DNA of 64,000 nt, from contig CP011020.1 of NCBI GenBank assembly GCA_001023535.1, positions 1,147,001-1,211,000 of the forward strand, written 5' to 3'. The notes beneath the pieces were generated by a model. It worked only from the letters and a program-made list of their open reading frames with translations. It had not been told where the DNA came from and ran no database searches. Positions within the stretch are counted from its first letter, which is position 1. Every line of letters begins with the position of its first letter. The stretch comes from Pseudomonas chlororaphis (GTDB taxonomy: Bacteria; Pseudomonadota; Gammaproteobacteria; Pseudomonadales; Pseudomonadaceae). Made by a program: the position numbers and the translations under genes. Of this stretch, positions 1-8,415 are shown one piece after another.

Positions 1-3000
1 GCCTGCACGGCGAAGCCGGCGTTCAGGGTGTGGACGCCGCCCACTTCGGTGGGATCGACCGGCACGGCGGGCCGGTTGGCCAGGGAGGTAAAACATTCCG
101 CCAGATACTGTTTGATCCGCGGCAGGCGAGCGTCCTCCGTGCGGACCTGCACCAGGTGCTCGGCGCTCGACGGATCGATGAAACTCATGCGATAGGCGCC
201 CACCGTCGTCACCTCCAGGGTGTCGAACAGCGGCACCAGCCCGGGCGCCAATCGATTGGCCTGCCGCAGGTCGGACGTCACCTGTGCCATCTGCCGCGCC
301 CAGCCGTGACCGTCCAGCGCCAACAGGCAACTGCCCAGGCGCGGGTTGCTCATCAGCGACTGCCCACGGGCCGAGGCCAGCCGCTGCCTGACCGGGGGTT
401 TCGACTGCTCCGGCAAGCCGCCCGGTTGCAGCAGGTCGACGACTCGCACCGCCCCCGGCAATGCCAGCCTGGACACCCGGGCGCCGTCCAGCTCGATCAG
501 GTCGAACGTCGGCAATGCCGCATCGCCATAGGCCGCGTATTGGCCGGCCATGCCCTGTTGGACGAAGAACCGGTTCAACGCCTGCCCGAACCGCGCCGGG
601 TGCTCGAACTCGAACACGCCAAAATTGGGATCGTAGAAGTGATAAGTGCCTTGCTCGCCCTCGAAGGTTTTGGCCACCAGCATCGCGTGGTTATCGGAAT
701 TGAGCATCAGCGTGCTGGTGGCGGTCCGGGCCTTGAGAATCCGCACCACCTCGTCCAGGCTCGAACGCGCCAGGGCGCTGCCGACGTCGCCGACCTGTAC
801 GTCGCGCAAGGACTCCAGGCTGTTGAGGAAGGTCACCGAGTCGCTGCCCTCGGGTTCGAGCACCCCGAGGTAGAACCGCCCGCGCAAGGTATAGGCCGCC
901 GACGCGCCTTCTGTCAGGGCGGCAGCCATGGCCAGGGCCAGCGGGTAGCACCGCCCGCCCACCCTATCGCCCGAGCCCTGGAGCAGCAGGTCCTGGGGCA
1001 CGAGTTTGATCGCGGCGTTGTCGAAAACATCGAGGACATTGCCCAGGCGCTCGGCGATCCGATCGCGATATTCCAGCTTGGCCACCTGCTGGATCCGTGC
1101 CGCCAGGCGGCCCCACTGGCGCAACGTCATCGGTTGCTCCAGGGCGTTTTTCTTCAAGTCCAAGGCCGTTTCACCATGGGCCGGCGGATCCACCGGGTGG
1201 CCCAGCCCGGCGAGAAATGCCGGTGCCTGGTGCTGGTACAGCAAGCGCTCGATCGTCGCGTAACGGCCGGCGGTGCCCAGTTCGACGAGGCTGTTGGCCA
1301 GGTTCTCGACCTGCGGCCGCAGCGCGTCGAAGCTGCGGTTGTCCAGGGATTTGGCCCCCACCAATGCACCGAGCTGCAAGCGTTGCAGCGGGCTCAACTG
1401 GGCGAATTCGAAAGCTCCTTTGGCAAACCGCCCCAGCAGTTCGTCGATGGACAACTGGCGGGTCTGCGAATCGCCCAACGAGGCGGGGGGCAATACAACC
1501 GCGTCCTGGGCCCGGATCGCCTGGCGCTCATCGAAGCTAAGGGGGATGGCCTTGTTGAACGTCACCGCGCCGTCATAGCCCTGGCTCAGCCTGTTCACGA
1601 ACGGCTCGCCCAGCTCATCGGCCAGGTGCTGCAACAACTCGGTCGATAACACGTGCCGGCCCTCGACCAGCGGCCAGCCATCGTCGAACTCCAGCGTCCG
1701 GTGCTGCAGCAGTTGCTTGAGGTCCCCCTGATAGCGGGCCTTGAATCGCCCGTCCTGCCAGCGCTGTTGTTCATCGGCAAGCCATTGCACGGTGTCGTTC
1801 TGGTTCTCTTTCCAGGAATGGTCCAGCTCTTCCTCGGTGGCCAGGTTGACCGTGTCGGCGGCGTCGATGGTCATCTGCCTGCGCCACTCCAGGGCCGTTC
1901 GCGGGGTCAGGTTCGCTCGCTCGTAGTCCGTCATGCCGTCGCGCATGGCGGCCGGCCCGGTGAGGTAGATCGTCACCTCGCTCTGCGGGCGGAGACCATC
2001 GCTGTAGTAGGTGGCGGCGGCGTGAGCCAGGAGCGACACCGCCAACTCATCTTCCGCCGTCAGCTCATGCAAGGGGCCGAACACTTGTGTCGCGACCTGG
2101 GTCGCCAGTGCGATCAAGCCCTCGACATCGGTCAGGCCGGTGTTCTGTTCATCGGCCAGGCGCGCGGTGGCCTCGACGATTTCATAGTTGAGCCGGAACC
2201 GCTCGATCACCGCTTCGAGCATGGCCGAGCCGGGGTGGGCCATCAGGAACGCATTGCTCAGGGTGTGTCGCTGGGCAACCGCCCGCAGCCCGTCCAGGGG
2301 CGCCAGGCGCTCCAGCGGAGTACGGAACACCTGCTTGAGCTCGGGTCGGCTGGCGGCAAACCGTTCCAGTGCGGCACGGTACTGCGCCGGAATCTGGTTG
2401 GAATAGCCGGTGTAGCGATCGCGTATGGCCTGGCGGCCCGGCATCCACTCGGGGTTGTGATCCAGCAACAGTTGCAACACCCCCAGGCGCGCGTCGGTCT
2501 TGAACGCCCGGATGTCCACCTCGCCGAGTTGATCCAGCAGCGGCGGCAGGCTATCGACGTCGGCGTATCGCCCCCCTTCGGTGAACAACGCCTCGACCCG
2601 CACGATATCGGACGCTGCCGCGAAATTACCGCGCAGGCTGATCTCGCGCTGGTAGAGCCCTTGCAGTTGCAGCGACACCTCACCACTGCCCAGGTCACGC
2701 AAGATCACGCCGCTTTCGCCCAAAGCCGCGACACTCTGTTGATTGGCCCGCTTCAAGGCACGCAGTCGTGCTTCATCCTGGCCATAGGCGCGAACCAGCA
2801 AATCGATGCGCGCAGCGTCGGCGCTGGTGCCCTTTGCCACCGCTTGGGTGATATGTGCGTACATCTGCTGCTTGAGGACGATGGCGCGTTCTTCATAGCG
2901 ATCACCCAGTTCGATCGCATCGGTAATGACGTCCCCACCATCGAGCATGGCATGGGCCTTGGCTGCTTCGACGATGATCCGGTTGGTTTCATAAGCCAGC

Positions 3001-3500
3001 AATGCATCGCTGTCGTACCAGAGCCTGAGCGAGTGCCCCTGGGGCGCCATCACCTGCTGCCAGAGGTTGATGTAGTCGCGCTGGATGGCACCGACGCCGC
3101 CCCCCAGCCAGGCAAAATGCAGGTGCTTCGGCACCTCGGTGGCGGGCTGTTTCAATTGTTCCAGGCTGCTGTGCAGGCGCGCCTCGAACCCTTCCACACG
3201 GCGGTAGATGTGCGTCAGGCTGCCGAGGTTTTCTTCCGCGCTCGCCGGCGGCGACGGCTCCGAGGCCCGGCGCTGGCGACGGTTGCCGCCCAACGCGCCC
3301 AGCGCCTGCTTGAGCAACCCCAAGGGCTCGAGCATCTGCGGGCTGTCCAGCGAAGCGATGCAACCGGTGTAATAACGCAACACGGCATCATATTGATCGG
3401 TGCCCTGGTAGGCCGCCAAGGCATGTTCAAGGTCTTTCAACTTGAACACATTCAGGAAACTGACAAAATCCTCGGCCATTGAATCATTGGCGCCACTCAT
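1..3500 (-). CDS. TcdA/TcdB-type glycosylating toxin, 3' end beyond the window
   Basis: The first 1166 codons of a minus-strand gene are open to the left edge. ATG at 3498-3500 has AGGGAAG about 10 nt upstream. Residues about 120-330 match the large clostridial toxin glycosyltransferase (GT44): HFAWLGG with W131, AASDIVR with D298 and R301, and GGRYADVDSLP with DVD at 314-316. These line up with TcdB W102, D270, R273 and D286/D288, with identical spacing between the last three. An HSWKENQ motif (S562, W563) may correspond to TcdB S518/W520. A second module has GGRCYPLA (C851), NSDNHAML (H938) and FYDPNFG (D957), in the C-H-D order of clan CA enzymes (YopT/AvrPphB C58, or SseI/PMT-C3 deamidases) rather than the D-H-C order of the C80 autoprotease. 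The last residues, HTLNAGFAVQ, resemble the start of the TcdB pore-forming region. No signal peptide is visible. The family assignment is firm; target and host are unknown. Confidence 0.88.
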   Translation of the reverse strand, partial: MSGANDSMAEDFVSFLNVFKLKDLEHALAAYQGTDQYDAVLRYYTGCIASLDSPQMLEPLGLLKQALGALGGNRRQRRASEPSPPASAEENLGSLTHIYRRVEGFEARLHSSLEQLKQPATEVPKHLHFAWLGGGVGAIQRDYINLWQQVMAPQGHSLRLWYDSDALLAYETNRIIVEAAKAHAMLDGGDVITDAIELGDRYEERAIVLKQQMYAHITQAVAKGTSADAARIDLLVRAYGQDEARLRALKRANQQSVAALGESGVILRDLGSGEVSLQLQGLYQREISLRGNFAAASDIVRVEALFTEGGRYADVDSLPPLLDQLGEVDIRAFKTDARLGVLQLLLDHNPEWMPGRQAIRDRYTGYSNQIPAQYRAALERFAASRPELKQVFRTPLERLAPLDGLRAVAQRHTLSNAFLMAHPGSAMLEAVIERFRLNYEIVEATARLADEQNTGLTDVEGLIALATQVATQVFGPLHELTAEDELAVSLLAHAAATYYSDGLRPQSEVTIYLTGPAAMRDGMTDYERANLTPRTALEWRRQMTIDAADTVNLATEEELDHSWKENQNDTVQWLADEQQRWQDGRFKARYQGDLKQLLQHRTLEFDDGWPLVEGRHVLSTELLQHLADELGEPFVNRLSQGYDGAVTFNKAIPLSFDERQAIRAQDAVVLPPASLGDSQTRQLSIDELLGRFAKGAFEFAQLSPLQRLQLGALVGAKSLDNRSFDALRPQVENLANSLVELGTAGRYATIERLLYQHQAPAFLAGLGHPVDPPAHGETALDLKKNALEQPMTLRQWGRLAARIQQVAKLEYRDRIAERLGNVLDVFDNAAIKLVPQDLLLQGSGDRVGGRCYPLALAMAAALTEGASAAYTLRGRFYLGVLEPEGSDSVTFLNSLESLRDVQVGDVGSALARSSLDEVVRILKARTATSTLMLNSDNHAMLVAKTFEGEQGTYHFYDPNFGVFEFEHPARFGQALNRFFVQQGMAGQYAAYGDAALPTFDLIELDGARVSRLALPGAVRVVDLLQPGGLPEQSKPPVRQRLASARGQSLMSNPRLGSCLLALDGHGWARQMAQVTSDLRQANRLAPGLVPLFDTLEVTTVGAYRMSFIDPSSAEHLVQVRTEDARLPRIKQYLAECFTSLANRPAVPVDPTEVGGVHTLNAGFAVQ

Positions 3501-3544
3501 AAAGTAAATACTTCCCTGTATCGTTCATCCACCGTCAGCCGCCA

Positions 3545-3580
3545 TTGAATAACCGCCTGCATGAACAAGCGGTTATTCAA
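3545..3580. repeat. perfect 12-bp inverted repeat upstream of the toxin gene
   Basis: TTGAATAACCGC (3545-3556) is repeated as its exact reverse complement at 3569-3580 with a 12-nt loop. It lies 45 nt before the toxin ATG and 40 nt past the stop of the preceding gene. There is no T-run after it on the minus strand, so a regulator site or attenuating mRNA hairpin is as likely as a terminator. Confidence 0.7.
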
Positions 3581-3619
3581 GGCCGACGCAAAACTGTTAG
3601 TTATGAAGTGCGAGGATGA

Positions 3620-4444
3620 TCAGGCCAACCGGCGCCGACTGAACCGTTGACGCAAGACTTGCCGACGATGTTCGCCAAGATACTCTTCGATCTCGCCCCG
3701 AAACTCTTCATAGCGGGCCGGATTGAATGTCACGAACGACTTGCCGCGAAAAATATCCCGCGCCGAAGCCTGCCAATTCACAAAAAGAACACCGCCGTTG
3801 CTGGAAGTGCCGTGCTGGCGTATCGACGTCGACGAGGCAATGAGCACGCCATTGGCCAATTGTTCGCAGGGGATGACCGACAGGCGCGCGCCTTCGGCGG
3901 TCTTGACCTGACCGTTGTACAAGGCGAGGGTCTTGTCGTCTTTCTTCAGGCCTTCGAGGGTGGTGTCCACCACGGCACCGAGCACCGAGACCGCCGGGAC
4001 GCTGGCCTTCACGCCATCGATGATGCCCTTGACGATATCGCTGATCACGTAATCCATGTCCACCCGGGTCGAACGCTCGGAGTAGCGGGTATAGCCGTCA
4101 TCGGCGATGAAGCAGCCGAGGTCGCGCAGGCACTGGATGAAAGCGTCATACCAGGCCAGAGTGTTCTTGCCGGTGGGGACTTCATAGTTGGCTTCCATGA
4201 TTGCCATGGTCATCAGGTTTTCCATGATCGCCATGTTGTTGAGCGACATGTTGTGGCCATAGCCCAGCAGCGCGTCGCCCAGCATCAGCGCATCCAGCGC
4301 CCGGGTCGGGTTGTCATCGTGCTGCACGCCGACGCTGCGACGCATGCGTCGGCTGGTGGAAGCCAGGGGTTTGCGCCGGTTCAAGCGGCCCCTGATCAAT
4401 TCAATGCTATGGGCAATGTCGAGTTCACTTTCCAACGTATTCAT
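3620..4444 (-). CDS. hypothetical protein, possible toxin accessory factor (paralogue of 4676-5326)
   Basis: A 274-residue protein that I cannot place in a known family. ATG at 4442-4444 has AAGGATATTGT in front. It reads toward the toxin gene and stops 120 nt before the toxin start, so the two may be cotranscribed. There is no signal peptide. The N-terminus is basic (RLNRRKPLAS) and followed by a Met-rich helical stretch (MSLNNMAIMENLMTMAIME, about 66-84). Then come WYDAFIQCLRDLGCF (98-112), SVIP (189-192), LFVNWQASARDIF (220-232) and a basic C-terminal helix ending SRRRLA. These blocks occur in the same order in the divergent neighbour at 4676-5326, which suggests an old duplication. A toxin chaperone, secretion helper or regulator role is only inferred from position. 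Confidence 0.75.
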   Translation of the reverse strand: MNTLESELDIAHSIELIRGRLNRRKPLASTSRRMRRSVGVQHDDNPTRALDALMLGDALLGYGHNMSLNNMAIMENLMTMAIMEANYEVPTGKNTLAWYDAFIQCLRDLGCFIADDGYTRYSERSTRVDMDYVISDIVKGIIDGVKASVPAVSVLGAVVDTTLEGLKKDDKTLALYNGQVKTAEGARLSVIPCEQLANGVLIASSTSIRQHGTSSNGGVLFVNWQASARDIFRGKSFVTFNPARYEEFRGEIEEYLGEHRRQVLRQRFSRRRLA

Positions 4445-4675
4445 ACAATATCCTTATTGAGTTGATGACCGCTCCTGCGGTTCAGCGACAATCTAGTTCA
4501 GTCATTTAAAAAACCACAACTCCAGCTGATTACAACGTATGTAGATCAATTATTGTTTTGACCGCTCATATTTACTCTCAAATAAAACCCTCCCATCATT
4601 TCAAACAATGCGGAGGCTGCGCTATAAAAAACATCGCAACCTACTCACGTTGTTATTTGTACTGGAGCAAACTTC
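4445..4675. promoter_or_regulatory. AT-rich divergent promoter region between the two paralogues
   Basis: This 231-bp stretch is clearly richer in A and T than its surroundings and separates two divergent genes, so it must hold both promoters. The right-hand gene has TGGAGCAAACTTC before its ATG and the left-hand gene has AAGGA. I could not pick -35/-10 boxes with confidence. Confidence 0.5.
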
Positions 4676-5326
4676 ATGAGCCCTGCAACTTTCTCGGGAC
4701 TGGTCACAGGCCCGAACTTATTTTCTTATATCGGCGCTTTGCACCTGCAAGAGCACGATGACCTTGCCGACTGCCACAATATCGCGACGAAATCGGCGGA
4801 CCTGGCCCACCACCGCTATCTCGCCGCCAAAGACTGGTTCGAAGAATACGTGCGCACCCTCTGGTTCCTCGGGTGGTCGCTGTACGGCGACGCCATCAAC
4901 ACCCGCACGGCCCATGTCGTCGCCGGTTCCGTGGCGGACTTCCTGGTACAGAGCGCGGCCGCGATGAAAGATGTACGCCAGGCGAATGCGATGATCGACA
5001 CGCTGGACAACTTGCAGTCCGATCACGGGGCCCTGTCATCCTTCGATGGCGAAACCCGCCAGGGAGAAACCTTCCAGGTCATCCCGGCGCGATACGACGC
5101 ACAGGGCCACCTGAACATCGCCCTTTACAAACTCGAACTGAAGGTTGAAACCAGGCGCAGCCGGTTCCTGTTCTGGCAATGGGAGAAACGCTCGGCAACG
5201 ATCGTCCAGCAACGGGCCTTCCTGCAACTGGACAGGCGCGAATTCGAGGCCAAGCGGACCTTGATGAAAAAGCACCTGGAGGCCCACCGCATGCGCCGGT
5301 TTACCTTGAAGAAAACCGCCCCATGA
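4676..5326 (+). CDS. hypothetical protein, paralogue of the toxin-linked gene at 3620-4444
   Basis: A 216-residue soluble protein without a recognised family or signal peptide. The ATG at 4676 is supported by GGAG 10 nt upstream. Blocks WFEEYVRTLWFLGWSL (54-69), QVIP (134-137), FLFWQWEKRSATIV (164-177) and a basic Arg/Lys/His-rich C-terminus occur in the same order and at similar spacing as in the 274-residue protein encoded divergently at 3620-4444. I infer a common ancestor, although overall identity is low. The shared beta-strand-like stretch ending in xVIP and the aromatic F-x-x-x-W block suggest a conserved fold. The gene is flanked by the toxin cluster on one side and cobJ, convergent, on the other. 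Its function is unknown, and a link to the toxin rests on proximity and on its paralogue. Confidence 0.72.
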   Translation: MSPATFSGLVTGPNLFSYIGALHLQEHDDLADCHNIATKSADLAHHRYLAAKDWFEEYVRTLWFLGWSLYGDAINTRTAHVVAGSVADFLVQSAAAMKDVRQANAMIDTLDNLQSDHGALSSFDGETRQGETFQVIPARYDAQGHLNIALYKLELKVETRRSRFLFWQWEKRSATIVQQRAFLQLDRREFEAKRTLMKKHLEAHRMRRFTLKKTAP

Positions 5327-5363
5327 AGCGGCCGGGCATCAAGCGATTGCGCCGGCCATTGGC

Positions 5364-7058
5364 TCACGCGCCGGGCTTTTCGCCATACCAGCGCGGCGTG
5401 TACACCCATTCGCCGCCCCCGCTGCGCGGGAACACACAGGTGGTGGAGGAACCGATCAGCACCATGGTGCGCATGTCCACCTGGTCCGGGGTCAACTGCC
5501 CCAGCGTCGTGACCCGCAGGGTCTGGCCCGGGCGGCCGATGTCACGGCCCAGCACCACCGGGGTCTGCGCGGTGCGATGCTGCGCGACGATCTCCAGCGC
5601 CCGCCCCAGTTGCCAGGGCCGGGATCGGGAAATCGGGTTGTAGAACGCCAGGGCCAGGTCCGCTTCGGCCGCCAGGTCCAGGCGCTTTTCGATGATCGAC
5701 CACGGCTTGAGGTTGTCCGACAGCGACATCACGCAGAAGTCATGGCCCAGCGGCGCGCCCGCCTGGGCGGCCGTCGCCAGCGAGGCCGAGACCCCGGGAA
5801 GGATCTGCAGGTCGACCGCGTGCCAGCGGGCATCCGTTGCCTCGTGCAACGCTTCGAGGACGGCGGCGGCCATGGCGAACACGCCCGGATCGCCGGAAGA
5901 GACCACCACCACGGAACGCCCCTGGGCTGCCAGTTCGAAGGCGTGGCGGGCGCGCTGCATTTCTTCGCGGTTGTCGGTGCAGTGCTGCACCTGGTCGGCC
6001 CGGAAAGGGCCGGCCATGCGCACGTAGGTTTCGTAGCCCAGCACATCGGTGGCGCGATCGAGCTCGGCGCGCACCGCCGGCACCATCAACTCGGCAGCGC
6101 CGGGGCCCAGGCCGATCACCGCCAGACGCCCGCGCGGGCGACCGATTCGCTGCGGGTCGACGGGCTGCTCGGCCACCGCGACGGCACGTTCGCCCCACAC
6201 CCGGACCGACGCCGGCTGACCGAGGGTTGCCCCCAGCCATGGGCCAATATCGCCCTCGGCCGGCGCAAACCGCAGCGGTACATTCAGGGCTGCCGCCGCG
6301 TCATGCAATTCGCCACGGGCCATGTCGCTGTCCGCCGCCAGCAGGCAGGCCAGCGACTGCACCGCCAGGCCAGCCTCCTCCAAGGTCTCGGCGATGGCCG
6401 GTGACGCGCCCGCCGCCAGCGCGACCACGACCGTGCGCGGGTAGATGCGCAACTCGTCCGCCGCCGGCATTCCCGCGGCGCTGTCGACGCGAATCGCCAA
6501 CCGTGCCTGTGGGTGCTGGGGCAACTGTGCCGGGTCCAGCCACGGCGCGGCCCCGTCGATACGCACCGACGCCCCGGCCAGCAGGTCGGACACGAAGCGC
6601 TTGCCCTGCTCCAGGTCGCCGAGGTGATAGCCGCTTGGCGGATTGAGCAGGCAGGTGCCGAAACGCAGTTCGCCGCTGGTGGTGATCGCCGGTGCCACTT
6701 GCAGCGCCTGGGCGATTTCCCGGGCCATGACATTGACCCCGCCCAGGCCACCCAACAGTGGCACCACGGCACTGCCATCCTCGGCCACCGCCAGCACGGG
6801 CGGCTCCTGGCCTTTTTCCAGCAGCAGCGGCGCCAGGGTGCGAATGACGATGCCGGCGGCGCACAGGGCGATGATCGGCGTGCCCTGTTGATAGAACGCG
6901 CGCAGGGTCGCGCCGAACTCGGCGTAGGAACGGTCCGCCCCTTCGACCCGCCCGGCCAGGCCATGGATCAGGGCGTGCGGGTAGCACTGCTGCAGACGCC
7001 GGGCCGTGGCGAGGCTGCCCGGCCCCAGGATGATGATGGCGGGAGCGCTGGACGTCAT
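5364..7058 (-). CDS. cobJ: CbiG-CobJ fusion: cobalamin biosynthesis protein / precorrin-3B C17-methyltransferase
   Basis: 564 residues from ATG 7056-7058, which shares TGATG with the cobI stop; a GTG at 7070 would add four residues. The N-terminal half (about 1-310) is CbiG-like: IALCAAGIVIRTLAPLL and PLLGGLGGVNVMAREIAQAL match its N-terminal domain, and a CobE/CbiG-C domain follows. The C-terminal half (about 320-560) is a tetrapyrrole methyltransferase with LAVIGLGPGAAELMVPA and VVSSGDPGVFAMA. CobJ methylates C-17 of precorrin-3B and drives ring contraction. CbiG is the lactone-opening partner of the anaerobic route. This fused form is, as I recall, usual in Pseudomonas. It is the last gene of the minus-strand cobG-H-I-J arm, all linked by overlaps. 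Confidence 0.93.
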   Translation of the reverse strand: MTSSAPAIIILGPGSLATARRLQQCYPHALIHGLAGRVEGADRSYAEFGATLRAFYQQGTPIIALCAAGIVIRTLAPLLLEKGQEPPVLAVAEDGSAVVPLLGGLGGVNVMAREIAQALQVAPAITTSGELRFGTCLLNPPSGYHLGDLEQGKRFVSDLLAGASVRIDGAAPWLDPAQLPQHPQARLAIRVDSAAGMPAADELRIYPRTVVVALAAGASPAIAETLEEAGLAVQSLACLLAADSDMARGELHDAAAALNVPLRFAPAEGDIGPWLGATLGQPASVRVWGERAVAVAEQPVDPQRIGRPRGRLAVIGLGPGAAELMVPAVRAELDRATDVLGYETYVRMAGPFRADQVQHCTDNREEMQRARHAFELAAQGRSVVVVSSGDPGVFAMAAAVLEALHEATDARWHAVDLQILPGVSASLATAAQAGAPLGHDFCVMSLSDNLKPWSIIEKRLDLAAEADLALAFYNPISRSRPWQLGRALEIVAQHRTAQTPVVLGRDIGRPGQTLRVTTLGQLTPDQVDMRTMVLIGSSTTCVFPRSGGGEWVYTPRWYGEKPGA

Positions 7059-7792
7059 CAACCCTGCCACCGTTCGCCCGGCACGATGATCAACGAGAAG
7101 TACGGCGAGGACATCGGTTCGACGTCATCCAGCGGCACGATCTTCTGGTTGGCCATGGTCGCCCGCTCGACATACAGCGCCCGCCCATCGAGGCCCAGTT
7201 CCTGGAGCACCTGGCGGACCTTGGGGAAGTTGCGCCCCAGCTTCATGATCACCGCCGCATCGGCGTCAGCCAGGCGGCGCTTGAGTTCTTCATGGGGCAA
7301 CACGCCGGAGAGCACCGACAGGCTCTGGTTGCGGTACACCAGCGGCGCGCCGAGCACCGAGGCACCACCCAGCATCGAGCACACGCCCGGAATGACCTCG
7401 GCGTCGTAGCGCTCGGCCAGGCGATCGTGCAAGTACATGTAGGAGCCGTAGAAGAACGGATCGCCCTCGCAGATCACCGCCACGTCGCGGCCGGCATCCA
7501 AGTGCACGGCCAGCTGTTCAGCGGCGGTGTCGTAGAAGTCGGCGATGACCTGTTCGTAGGACAGCGGCGCCGGCAACGCTTCGGTGGTCACCGGGTAGAC
7601 CAGCGGCAGTAGGGTTTGCGCGTCCTGCAAATGGGCTTCGATGATGCCGAAGGCGTTGCCTTTCTTGCCCTTGGCGACGAAGTACGCCACCACCGGCGAC
7701 TCGCGCAGCAGGCGCAGGGCCTTGACGGTAATCAGTTCCGGGTCACCGGGCCCCACGCCGAGGCCGATCAGACGTCCAGGCTGCTGCATCAT
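7058..7792 (-). CDS. cobI: precorrin-2 C20-methyltransferase
   Basis: A 244-residue SAM-dependent tetrapyrrole methylase that methylates C-20 of precorrin-2 to give precorrin-3A, in the cytoplasm. The opening [20 protein letters not shown] is the family's glycine-rich start, and [20 protein letters not shown] and [16 protein letters not shown] are the standard substrate/SAM-binding motifs. Length is normal for CobI/CbiL. The ATG at 7790-7792 overlaps the cobH stop (ATGA arrangement) and the stop overlaps the cobJ start, so translation is probably coupled along the arm. No riboswitch precedes it. Confidence 0.95.
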   Translation of the reverse strand: MMQQPGRLIGLGVGPGDPELITVKALRLLRESPVVAYFVAKGKKGNAFGIIEAHLQDAQTLLPLVYPVTTEALPAPLSYEQVIADFYDTAAEQLAVHLDAGRDVAVICEGDPFFYGSYMYLHDRLAERYDAEVIPGVCSMLGGASVLGAPLVYRNQSLSVLSGVLPHEELKRRLADADAAVIMKLGRNFPKVRQVLQELGLDGRALYVERATMANQKIVPLDDVEPMSSPYFSLIIVPGERWQG

Positions 7793-8415
7793 TCAACCTC
7801 CGTGGCGAGGGCGTTGACGGCGGCCGCGGCCATGGCGCTGCCGCCCAGCCGGCCCTGCATGATCACGAACGGTACGCCGCGACTGTTGGCCGCCAGCATT
7901 GCCTTGGACTCGGCAGCGCCGACGAAGCCCACCGGGAAGCCCAGGATCAGCGCCGGTTTCGGGGCGCCGGCGTCGAGCATTTCCAGCAGGTAGAACAGCG
8001 CGGTCGGCGCATTGCCGATGACCACGACGCTGCCTTCCAGATGTGGCCGCCACAGTTCCAGGGCGGCGGCAGACCGGGTGTTGCCCAGTTCGAGGGCCAG
8101 CGCCGGCACGCGTTCGTCACGCAAGGTGCAGATCACCGGGTTGTTGGCGGGCAGGCGGGCACGGGTCACGCCTTCGCTGACCATCCGCGCATCGCAGAGG
8201 ATCGGCGCACCGGCGGCCAGCGCCTGGCGTCCGGCCGTGCCGGCACCTTCGGAAAACTGCAGACCGTCGACGGCTTCGACCATGCCGCAGGCGTGGATCA
8301 CCCGCACCGCGAGTTTCTCCAGGTCGGCCGGAATGCGCGCCAGGTTGGCCTCGGCGCGGATGATCGCGAAGGAGTTGCGATAGATCTCCTGACCGTCGCG
8401 GATGTAATCAAGCAT
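7789..8415 (-). CDS. cobH: precorrin-8X methylmutase
   Basis: 208 residues starting [16 protein letters not shown], the usual start of CobH/CbiC. The ATG at 8413-8415 has GGAG 8 nt upstream; an in-frame start 16 codons earlier would give a non-conserved tail inside cobG. The enzyme moves the C-11 methyl group to C-12, turning precorrin-8X into hydrogenobyrinic acid. VIHACGMVE contains the catalytic-type histidine, and [16 protein letters not shown] near residue 165 is the conserved CobH loop. It overlaps cobG by 8 nt and cobI by 4 nt. Confidence 0.95.
   Translation of the reverse strand: MLDYIRDGQEIYRNSFAIIRAEANLARIPADLEKLAVRVIHACGMVEAVDGLQFSEGAGTAGRQALAAGAPILCDARMVSEGVTRARLPANNPVICTLRDERVPALALELGNTRSAAALELWRPHLEGSVVVIGNAPTALFYLLEMLDAGAPKPALILGFPVGFVGAAESKAMLAANSRGVPFVIMQGRLGGSAMAAAAVNALATEVE

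Noticed and set aside
30..3482. Two long plus-strand reading frames (539 and 609 codons)
   Set aside because: They are antisense to the toxin gene and translate to Arg/Gln/His-rich sequence without family features, typical of high-GC shadows.
4558..4761. 67-codon plus-strand frame before the right-hand paralogue
   Set aside because: It overlaps the true start at 4676 in another frame, lacks a ribosome site and has unlikely composition.
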